A DNA stretch of 64,000 bases, taken from Bradyrhizobium liaoningense (GTDB taxonomy: Bacteria > Pseudomonadota > Alphaproteobacteria > Rhizobiales > Xanthobacteraceae). This document shows, piece after piece, positions 55,515 through 64,000 of the stretch. The notes under the pieces were generated by a model. The model was not told where the DNA came from. It searched no databases and saw only the letters and a program-made list of their open reading frames with translations. The stretch lies in contig NZ_JAFCJM010000015.1 in NCBI RefSeq assembly GCF_018130955.1, forward strand, positions 108,746-172,745, given 5' to 3'. The stretch's first letter is position 1. Each line of letters starts with the position of its first letter. Position numbers and translations under genes: made by a program.

Positions 55515-56717
55515 ATGCAACCGACGACCGAGCCGCATAACGCAACCCTGGTGGAGAAGACTCCGCTCGAGACCTACGTGCCGCCGGCCAAGCCGTCGCT
55601 GATCGGGTTGTCACGGGCCGAGCTCGCCGATCGTCTCGGCGAGATCGGCGTTCAGCCTTCACAGCGCAAGATGCGCGTCCAGCAATTGTGGCACTGGATC
55701 TATTTCCGCGGCGCCAAGAGCTTTGACGAGATGACCTCGGTCTCGAAGAGCATCCGCGCCGAGCTTGCGGAGCGCTTCACCGTCGACCGGCCCGAAGTGG
55801 TGGCCGAGCAGATCTCCAACGACGGCACCCGCAAATGGCTGTTGCGCCTGCCGAGCGGCGACAATGTCCAAAAGGCGCATGAAGTCGAGTGCGTCTACAT
55901 CCCCGAGACCGATCGCGGCACGCTGTGCGTCTCATCGCAGGTCGGCTGCACGCTGAACTGCGCCTTCTGCCACACCGGCACGCAGCGCCTGGTGCGCAAT
56001 CTCACTGCCGGCGAGATCGTCGGCCAGGTGATGGTCGCGCGGGATCGTCTCAATGATTGGGCCGATCGCGAGGACGGCACGCGCCGCGTCACCAACATCG
56101 TGATGATGGGAATGGGCGAGCCGCTCTACAATTTCGACGCGGTGCGTGATGCGCTCTTGATCGTCGGCGACAATGAAGGCATCGGCATTTCCCGTCGTCG
56201 CATCACGCTGTCGACCTCGGGCGTGGTGCCGAACATCGTACGCGCGGGCGAGGAGATCGGCGTGATGCTGGCGATTTCGCTGCATGCAGTGCGCGACGAG
56301 CTGCGCAACGAGCTCGTGCCGCTCAATCGCAAATACCCGATCGCCGAGCTGTTGCAGGCCTGCCGCGACTATCCCGGCGCATCGAACGCGCGCCGCATCA
56401 CCTTCGAATATGTGATGCTCAAGGGCGTCAATGATTCGCTGGATGACGCCAAGCTGCTGGTGAAGCTGCTCAAGGGCATTCACGCGAAGATCAATCTGAT
56501 CCCGTTCAATCCCTGGCCCGGCACGGCCTATGAATGTTCGGACTGGGATCAGATCGAAAAATTCTCCGAATACATCTTCAACGCCGGCTATTCCTCGCCG
56601 GTGCGCACGCCGCGCGGCCGCGACATCCTCGCCGCCTGTGGCCAGCTCAAGTCGGAAACCGAAAAGCTGTCCGTCCGCGAGCGCGATGCATTGCGTGCCA
56701 TGGCGATGACGGATTGA
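55515..56717 (+). CDS. rlmN: 23S rRNA/tRNA A2503/A37 methyltransferase RlmN
   Basis: 400 residues. Radical SAM motif [11 protein letters not shown] (C-x3-C-x2-C), the [10 protein letters not shown] segment and the C-terminal cysteine in ILAACGQL that forms the methyl-bearing disulfide. Methylates C2 of A2503 in 23S rRNA and A37 in some tRNAs. ATG 55515 (MQPTTEPH) chosen; the open frame runs into the repeat upstream. Confidence 0.96.
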   Translation: MQPTTEPHNATLVEKTPLETYVPPAKPSLIGLSRAELADRLGEIGVQPSQRKMRVQQLWHWIYFRGAKSFDEMTSVSKSIRAELAERFTVDRPEVVAEQISNDGTRKWLLRLPSGDNVQKAHEVECVYIPETDRGTLCVSSQVGCTLNCAFCHTGTQRLVRNLTAGEIVGQVMVARDRLNDWADREDGTRRVTNIVMMGMGEPLYNFDAVRDALLIVGDNEGIGISRRRITLSTSGVVPNIVRAGEEIGVMLAISLHAVRDELRNELVPLNRKYPIAELLQACRDYPGASNARRITFEYVMLKGVNDSLDDAKLLVKLLKGIHAKINLIPFNPWPGTAYECSDWDQIEKFSEYIFNAGYSSPVRTPRGRDILAACGQLKSETEKLSVRERDALRAMAMTD

Positions 56718-56816
56718 CATGAAGCGGCCATCAACATCCGTCATGGCCGCTGACGGGTCCGGGCGTGACGGTGGGGATGTTGTGCTGCTTCTTGTGAACG
56801 ACGATGGACGTGTCCG

Positions 56817-57314
56817 ATGGGATTGATCGGGCGCCTCTTTGTCATTTTGATCGGATTTTTCGCGTCATGCCTGGTGGGCGGCATGATCGTGGTCGGCGCG
56901 CTGTTGTTTCCCGAGTTCGCGGATCTCGGTGCCGGTCCCGTCGATGAGAGCACCATCGACATCTTGCTTGGCTTCGGCTTCATCTTCGTCTCGGGCTTTG
57001 CGCTGCTGCCCGCGATGCTGATCGTCGCGATCACCGAGGCGCTCTATATCCGCAGCGTGCTCGCCTATGCGATCGGCGGCGGGCTCGTGGGACTGGCCTG
57101 TTATCTTGGCCTCGTGCCGTTCGATCCCGACACGCTGCAATTCTCCGGCATCGTCCGCCGCCACCTCGAGATCATGACCGGTGCGGGCATCGTCGCCGGC
57201 TTCGTCTACTGGATCATCGCCGGCCGCAATGCCGGCGCCTGGCGCCATCCGCCGCCCCCGCTCAAGCCACCCCCGCCGCTCCCCGCGGCGTCGCGCCCGC
57301 CGGACGCGCCGTAA
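56817..57314 (+). CDS. four-helix membrane protein, family unclear
   Basis: 165 residues. Four hydrophobic helices (~5-30, ~47-72, ~80-100, ~115-135), and a Pro-rich C-terminal tail (HPPPPLKPPPPLPAASRP). I do not recognise a named family. It lies 99 bp after rlmN on the same strand, perhaps a separate unit. Short and well formed, so likely real. Confidence 0.7.
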   Translation: MGLIGRLFVILIGFFASCLVGGMIVVGALLFPEFADLGAGPVDESTIDILLGFGFIFVSGFALLPAMLIVAITEALYIRSVLAYAIGGGLVGLACYLGLVPFDPDTLQFSGIVRRHLEIMTGAGIVAGFVYWIIAGRNAGAWRHPPPPLKPPPPLPAASRPPDAP

Positions 57315-57322
57315 ACAACGGT

Positions 57323-57425
57323 GTCATTCCGGGGCGGCTCGAAGAGCCGAACCCGGAATCTCGAGATTCCCCGATGCGCAAGGGCGCATCTGAAGTCTGG
57401 TCCTTCGGACCATCACGGAATGACA
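57323..57425. repeat. CATTCCGG-type dispersed repeat, copy 3
   Basis: gtcattccgg start and cggaatgac end are inverted boundaries. Contains ggctcgaagagcc, cccggaatctcgagattc and tctggtccttcggaccat. Confidence 0.8.
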
Positions 57426-57471
57426 ACAGGCGGGGTTTTCATGTGGTGCCGCCTCGGCTAAACCGCGCGCC

Positions 57472-59668
<2,197 letters not shown>

Positions 59669-59677
59669 TGCGGCGTC

Positions 59678-59789
59678 GTAGGGTGGGTTAGCCAGACGGC
59701 TGCGCGAAGCGCAGTCGGCAGGCGTAACCCACCACTTCTGTGACCGCGGAGAAAAAAGAGGTGGGTTACGCTTCGCTAACCCACCCTAC
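59678..59789. repeat. 112-bp element with 15-bp inverted ends
   Basis: gtagggtgggttagc (59678-59692) and gctaacccaccctac (59775-59789), exact complements. It includes a second ggtgggttacgc-type copy. Lies between convergent argG and the OmpA gene. Confidence 0.8.
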
Positions 59790-59809
59790 AAAGCTACGAA
59801 GCGAAAACA

Positions 59810-59837
59810 AAAAGGCCGGGATCGCTCCCGGCCTTTT
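59810..59837. terminator. bidirectional intrinsic terminator
   Basis: aaaaggccggga-tcgc-tcccggcctttt: 12-bp stem, 4-nt loop, A-run on one side and T-run on the other. Serves argG (plus) and the OmpA gene (minus). Confidence 0.85.
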
Positions 59838-59855
59838 GCTTTTGTATGCCTGTCC

Positions 59856-62030
59856 TCAGCGCGGCGGTGCGGTGCCGGGCGGGGGCGGCGGCAGCGAGGC
59901 CTGTCCGCCGTTGAGCAGCGGCGTGATGTTGCGGATGGTGACGCGCCGGTTGATCAGGCTCGGCCCTTGTGTCTGCTCCTTCAGATACTGCTCGCCGTAA
60001 CCCTGCGACGTCAGGTTCTCTGCCGGCACACCGAATTGCTGGGTCAGCAATTCGGCCGCGGACTGCGCACGACGGTCCGACAATGACAAATTGTCGACCT
60101 CGTTGCCGACTGCGTCGGTGTGACCTTCGATCAGGAACACCACGCGCGGGTTGGCCTGGATCGCACGATTGAGGCCGTCGGCGATCGACTGCAGCTTCGC
60201 CGCCTGGTCAGGCGGGATAGTCCACGATCCCGTCTCGAAGTTGATCGTGTTGACGTCGATGCTCGGCATTTGCATGCGAACATTGGGGCTGTAGCGGATC
60301 TCGTCGAGCGTGTAGCGACGATCGATCCGTTGGACCGGCGGTGCCACCATCGTCTGGTAGATCACATCCGGCGACGCCTCCTGGGCGTCGACGATATAGC
60401 GATCGTAGGGAATGTTGACGACCGGAGGCGGCGCGTCGACATAGAAGCCGCCGACCGATCGCGGATCGCGGTAGCTGTTGTCGATGATGATGATCTCGCG
60501 CCCGCTGGGGTCCCTGCGGATTCGCCGCAGCAACCGACCGTCCGGACCGACCACGGTGATCACCTCGCTGCCGTCGGGACGGATCACGACGGTGCGGGTG
60601 TCGCCGCCGACGGTGTCGGTGCGGATGTCGCGGGCGCCATAGCGGAAGCGATAGAGATCGTTGCCGCGGACATATGCCTGCCCGCCCGGATCGCGGATGA
60701 TGATGCGATCCGGTTCGGTGTAGATCGTGCGGCCACCTTCGACGACCTCGTGTCGCTGGTTGCGGTAGTCGGCAATGGTCGCGCCGATCACGGCGCCGGC
60801 CACGACACCTGCACCGATCGCGAGCGGTGTCAGGTCACGCTGTGGCGGGCGCGGCGGTGGCGGCAGCGGCGCTGTGACCGTCGGCGCAGCCCGGAAGGCC
60901 GGCGCCACCGTCGGCGGAGCGTTTTGCGCCCTGTCGGGTGGTGGCGCTGCGGCTGGCGTGCCCGGGACGACACTTGGTGCCGCGGCGCCGGCAGGAGGTG
61001 TGGGCCGGGGTCCGCCCGCCTGCGGCGGTGGAGGCGGCGTTCCGGCAGGCGTGCCGGCGGCAGGTCCGGTCGCAGGCGCGCCAGCGGCGGGTGCGCCGGC
61101 CGGCGGCGCACCACCCTGACGTCCAGGAGGCGGCGTCGGCGCGCCACCCGCAGGCGGCGTGCCCGTGGGTGCCGGCGCCGCGCCGGGTGCAGGCGTCGGC
61201 GATCCCGCCGGAGCAGGCGGTTGGCCCGGGCGTCCGGGAGGCGGCGTAGCGGTGCCAGCCGGAGGAGTTCCGGTGGGCGCGGGCGTCGCGCCGGGACCCG
61301 TTGCAGGCGCGGTTGTCGGCGCGCCGGCAGGCGGCGGACCCGAGCGTCCCGGGGGTGGTGCGATGGGAGTCGCTGTCGGAGCAGGCGCTGCACCTGGAGC
61401 GGGTGTCGGTGCAGGCGGAGTGCGTCCCGGCGGCGGTGAAGCCGGGGGCGGCGGCGGAGGCGGGGTCGGTGTCGCGCGTGTGGTCGGCGGCGGCGGAGCT
61501 GCTGGAGTTGGCGTCGGAGCAACGCGCGCCGGCGGCGCAGCCGAAGGCGGCGGAGGCGGAGGTGGCGTTGGTGCATGCTGCTGCGGAGCCGCGGCCGGAG
61601 GCGGTGTCGGCGCCTTCGGTGCTGCAGCGGGCGGCGGCGGCGGAGGAGGCGCCGGATGCGCCGCGGGCGGCGGCGGTGGCGGCGTCGGACGTGACGGAGC
61701 AGGGGGTGGCGGAGGCGGAGCAGCCGGGCGCGGAGGCGGCGGCGGTGCGGCCGCGGGCGGCGGCGCGGTCGGACGCGCGGGAGGCGGCGGCGGTGCTGCG
61801 GCGGGCGGAGGCGGGGGAGCCGGCGGCTTGGCCGCGGGCGGCGGTGCCGCCGGGCCTGGACCTGCCTTCGGCGGCTGCTTCGGTTTTCCGTCAGGGCCGA
61901 CTTCGCCTGCCGGCCCGGCCTGCGCGATCACGATGGGCGTCGATGCGCTCTGCGCATGCGATGCGGAGCTTGCGAATGGCATCGCGGTGAGAGCCGTCGT
62001 GGCAAGCAGCACGAAGCGAAGGTGAGTCAT
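59856..62030 (-). CDS. OmpA-family protein with very long proline-rich region
   Basis: 724 residues. Signal peptide (1-27), then about 350 residues of Pro/Ala/Gly-rich repeats (~45-395), a helix LAIGAGVVAGAVIGATIAD (~410-430), a beta-rich segment with RIIIRDPGGQAY, and a C-terminal OmpA peptidoglycan-binding domain (IEGHTDAVGNEVDN, LSLSDRRAQSAAELL, SQGYGEQ). Likely an outer-membrane lipoprotein-like or exported anchor. ATG 62030. Composition of the proline-rich part gives long Gly-rich antisense ORFs that are artefacts. Confidence 0.9.
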   Translation of the reverse strand: MTHLRFVLLATTALTAMPFASSASHAQSASTPIVIAQAGPAGEVGPDGKPKQPPKAGPGPAAPPPAAKPPAPPPPPAAAPPPPPARPTAPPPAAAPPPPPRPAAPPPPPPAPSRPTPPPPPPAAHPAPPPPPPPAAAPKAPTPPPAAAPQQHAPTPPPPPPPSAAPPARVAPTPTPAAPPPPTTRATPTPPPPPPPASPPPGRTPPAPTPAPGAAPAPTATPIAPPPGRSGPPPAGAPTTAPATGPGATPAPTGTPPAGTATPPPGRPGQPPAPAGSPTPAPGAAPAPTGTPPAGGAPTPPPGRQGGAPPAGAPAAGAPATGPAAGTPAGTPPPPPQAGGPRPTPPAGAAAPSVVPGTPAAAPPPDRAQNAPPTVAPAFRAAPTVTAPLPPPPRPPQRDLTPLAIGAGVVAGAVIGATIADYRNQRHEVVEGGRTIYTEPDRIIIRDPGGQAYVRGNDLYRFRYGARDIRTDTVGGDTRTVVIRPDGSEVITVVGPDGRLLRRIRRDPSGREIIIIDNSYRDPRSVGGFYVDAPPPVVNIPYDRYIVDAQEASPDVIYQTMVAPPVQRIDRRYTLDEIRYSPNVRMQMPSIDVNTINFETGSWTIPPDQAAKLQSIADGLNRAIQANPRVVFLIEGHTDAVGNEVDNLSLSDRRAQSAAELLTQQFGVPAENLTSQGYGEQYLKEQTQGPSLINRRVTIRNITPLLNGGQASLPPPPPGTAPPR

Positions 62031-62538
62031 GAGAATAAATCCCCGGAAGGTTCTTGAACGAAGTCGGGTGAATAGTCGTCGGACGATGAACAGATACGCG
62101 TTAGGCCGGATTGTGGCGGTCGAGCGCGACGCGGCTCGATTTATTTCCGCATGCGAAGCGATTCAAAACATCACCGTTCATTGCGCATTCAGATGCATCT
62201 TGCAATCGCTTCACATGCGTGGCCCGCGACAAATCGGCGTCGGTCGCGGGATTTGGCGTGCGCGGCCCGTTCGGACCGCGCGGCGGAATCTCTTCGGGAA
62301 TGTGGCCCGGCAGTTCGTCCGGTTGCGGTGATTCGCCAGGCTCTCGCACCGGCGGCGTGATTTCGGGCTGCGGATTCCCGGGCGGAATGCCCGGCGGAGG
62401 CTCGGTGGGATTGCCCGGCGTTGCCGGAGGTATCTCCGGCGGTTCGATCGGCATCGTGCATCATCTGGGTTCGTTGCTCGAAGGACAACAACGTCGGCGA
62501 TGCGGCGATGTTCCGCGGTGCGCGAGGTCGGAACCCGC
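62031..62538. other. 508-bp gap holding a small Pro-rich ORF
   Basis: Promoter region of the OmpA gene plus the small ORF at 62101-62454 (minus). No other feature seen. Confidence 0.6.
62101..62454 (-). CDS. possible small proline-rich hypothetical protein
   Basis: 117 residues starting MPIEPPEIPPATPGNPTEPP, Pro/Glu-rich for ~65 residues, with a more ordinary C-terminus (DADLSRATHVKRL...). The Pro-rich half looks like short Bradyrhizobium hypotheticals I remember; no domain. It has no obvious ribosome binding site, so it could be a chance ORF. Confidence 0.45.
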   Translation of the reverse strand: MPIEPPEIPPATPGNPTEPPPGIPPGNPQPEITPPVREPGESPQPDELPGHIPEEIPPRGPNGPRTPNPATDADLSRATHVKRLQDASECAMNGDVLNRFACGNKSSRVALDRHNPA

Positions 62539-62925
62539 TCAGGCCGGCGCGTGGCAGACCGCCTCGATATTGTGTCCGTCGGGATCGAGCACGAAGGCGC
62601 CGTAGTAGTTGGCGTGATAATGTGCGCGGATGCCGGGCGGTCCGTTGTCGCGTCCGCCGGCGGCGATTGCGGCCTTGTAGAACGCGTCCACCGTGGCGCG
62701 ATCCTTCGCCGCGATGGCGACGTGCACCGGCTTGTTCATCGCGCCCTCGCCGCCGATCCAGAAATCCGGCTTGCCGTCGGCGCCGAAGCCCGCAGCGGAA
62801 TCGTGGCCGGTCTGCTCCGGCGTCACTTCCATAATCAGGCTGTAGCCGAGCGGCGCCAACGCCTTCAGATAGAACGCCTTGGCGCGCTCATAGTCGGAAA
62901 CCGAAAAACCCATATGGTCGATCAT
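62539..62925 (-). CDS. VOC family (glyoxalase-like) protein
   Basis: 128 residues, two beta-alpha-beta-beta-beta units: MIDHMGFSVSDYERAKAFY and the second FVLDPDGHNIEAV with the metal His-Glu pattern. Could be a lyase, dioxygenase or resistance protein; not determinable. ATG 62925. The same-strand FkbM gene lies 21 bp upstream, so they may be co-transcribed. Confidence 0.92.
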   Translation of the reverse strand: MIDHMGFSVSDYERAKAFYLKALAPLGYSLIMEVTPEQTGHDSAAGFGADGKPDFWIGGEGAMNKPVHVAIAAKDRATVDAFYKAAIAAGGRDNGPPGIRAHYHANYYGAFVLDPDGHNIEAVCHAPA

Positions 62926-62946
62926 CGCAATCTCCGTTGTTCGAAC

Positions 62947-63807
62947 TCACGCACGTTGCAGGAAGGTATTGCTGCGTGTCTTTTTGATGATCGCAAATCC
63001 GCGCGCGACCATGTCCGCAATACAATCCTCGCGCCATTCCCTTTGTGACAGGTGCTCGATCACCACCGCGCGCGGCCACAGCGCGGGCGGTGCCTCCGTG
63101 AAGAAGGGGATGAGGACGTGATCCTCAAAACCCTCGACATCGATCTTCAGGCCGTCGACGTGGCTGACGCCGGCCTCTTCGAGGATCCGCGTCAAGCGCA
63201 GCGACGGCACCTTGATGGCTTGCGCCGTTGCCGTGCCTGACACGACGTGGCTGGCACCGAGATTGTCGCCGTCGGTCTCGATCATCAACTCACCATCGCT
63301 CGGACCTGCCGCCGCCTGCACCAGGCGCACCTGCGGCACGTTCGACGCCGCGTGGTTGAAGGACAGCCGCGCGAAAGTGGTCGGATGCGGCTCGATCGCA
63401 ACCACCTTGCCCTGTGCGCCGACATGGCGCGCCATCACCAGCGAGAACGTGCCGACATTGGCGCCGACATCGAGGAAGACGCCGCCTGATGGCGTGTGCT
63501 GGCGCAGGAAGTGGAGCTCATCGAGATTGTAGTCGGGATTGAACAGCGCGCCGCGCTCGGTCGCACTGCCCTGGTGATAGAAGCGGAACGAGGCGCCCTG
63601 ATAGGTAACGTCGACGGGGCCCGCCCGCATCAAATTGACCAGCCGCGACAGCCACGGACGGAACGCGCCGCGCTTCAGCCGTGAACGTTGTGCGAGGCTG
63701 ATAATCGCAGCCTGCGCCGCATTGGGCGCGAAAGCGCCGAACGGCGCGGGCGAAGGGTCGTTGTCGGGAGTCAAGTCAGGCGTCCTCGTTGCAGGCGGCG
63801 TAGCCAT
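62947..63807 (-). CDS. FkbM family methyltransferase
   Basis: 286 residues. Class I SAM fold with FLDVGANVGTFSLVMA (SAM loop), VVAIEPHPTTF, and the FkbM signature DGLKIDVEGFEDHVL. Such enzymes O-methylate sugars or lipids of the cell surface. ATG 63807 is chosen; TTG 63843 would add 12 residues. Substrate unknown. Confidence 0.88.
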   Translation of the reverse strand: MATPPATRTPDLTPDNDPSPAPFGAFAPNAAQAAIISLAQRSRLKRGAFRPWLSRLVNLMRAGPVDVTYQGASFRFYHQGSATERGALFNPDYNLDELHFLRQHTPSGGVFLDVGANVGTFSLVMARHVGAQGKVVAIEPHPTTFARLSFNHAASNVPQVRLVQAAAGPSDGELMIETDGDNLGASHVVSGTATAQAIKVPSLRLTRILEEAGVSHVDGLKIDVEGFEDHVLIPFFTEAPPALWPRAVVIEHLSQREWREDCIADMVARGFAIIKKTRSNTFLQRA

Positions 63808-63849
63808 AGCCGGTTTTGCAGGGGACTCCAATGTCGCATGCAAGAGCGT

Positions 63850-63940
63850 GTAGCCCGGATGGAGCGCGGCGAAATCCGGGATCCCTCTCGCGGGTGAGAC
63901 CTGTCCCGGATTTCGCTGCGCTCCATCCGGGCTTCTGTAA
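63850..63940. repeat. palindromic repeat gtagcccgg-type, second copy
   Basis: Arms gcccggatggagcgc (63853-63867) and its complement (63918-63932), with inner aaatccggga/tcccggattt. Related to the element at 17408-17476. The FkbM promoter must lie near or inside it. Confidence 0.8.
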
Positions 63941-64000
63941 CGGGCCTTGGTTAGTCAATCCCTTTTTGCGTCATCCTCTCGCCGGGTACTTGCTTCTGTA
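63941..64000. other. right edge, no feature seen
   Basis: About 60 bases beyond the last repeat; no gene start or RNA recognisable. Confidence 0.3.

Noticed and set aside
61159..62025. Gly-rich ORF opposite the OmpA proline-rich region
   Set aside because: Poly-Gly results from reading proline codons on the other strand.

Overview
The window is high-GC, densely coded DNA from an alphaproteobacterium, most likely Bradyrhizobium or a close relative. This rests on the family mix (IalB protein, YkvA/DUF1232, TAXI proteins, DUF5939 cyclase, the hemD-mitofilin-hemY order beside tsaD-gpsA) and on several palindromic intergenic repeats that I know from Bradyrhizobium. The species is an inference; I could run no search. 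It looks chromosomal and mostly core or housekeeping. There is one insertion sequence and no sign of prophage, CRISPR or integrative elements.

Layout. 1-7.3 kb: truncated acetyl-CoA synthetase, topoisomerase IB, an SRPBCC protein divergent from an adenylate cyclase, and a tsaD-gpsA-EVE operon on the minus strand. 7.4-15.3 kb: divergent hemD-mic60-hemY operon, tRNA-Thr(CGU), a glycosyltransferase-methyltransferase fusion, a GT-C-like membrane protein and a small secreted protein. 15.4-20.7 kb: NodB-type deacetylase, two small secreted four-cysteine proteins, an MFS transporter and a Tat-exported hydrolase. 20.7-28 kb: P450, DUF5939 adenylate cyclase, TerB protein, SDR, amidotransferase, NTF2-like protein, enoyl-CoA hydratase, tRNA-Ala(CGC). 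28-36 kb: YggT-YggU-FolD, M20 peptidase, pyrophosphatase, GNAT, then a four-gene operon (hydrolase, DUF2269, SDR-DoxX, DCC).

36-37.4 kb: an IS110-family element of the IS1111 type, inserted in a palindromic repeat. Its long non-coding end holds a hairpin around a 9-nt match to the insertion site, as expected for a guide (bridge/seek) RNA. 37.5-45 kb: amine oxidase, TypA/BipA, then a tightly coupled minus-strand operon of an Lgt-like membrane protein, a tetraether-lipid-synthase-like radical SAM protein and two paralogous mini membrane proteins, with a Crp/Fnr regulator just upstream. This operon is my best candidate for an undescribed system, probably acting on membrane lipids. 45-64 kb: PhoD, two TAXI binding proteins without a permease, PhhB, YkvA, a Sel1-like protein, quinone oxidoreductase, a 2,4-dienoyl-CoA-reductase-like SDR, IalB, RlmN, PAP2 phosphatase, ArgG, a proline-rich OmpA protein, a VOC protein and an FkbM methyltransferase.

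Regulation. Two class III cyclases lie here, and CRP-like dyads (TGTGA-N6-TCACA or one-mismatch versions) sit upstream of a secreted four-cysteine protein (two in tandem), a small secreted Thr/Ala-rich protein and an amidotransferase. This suggests local cAMP-CRP control of envelope proteins.
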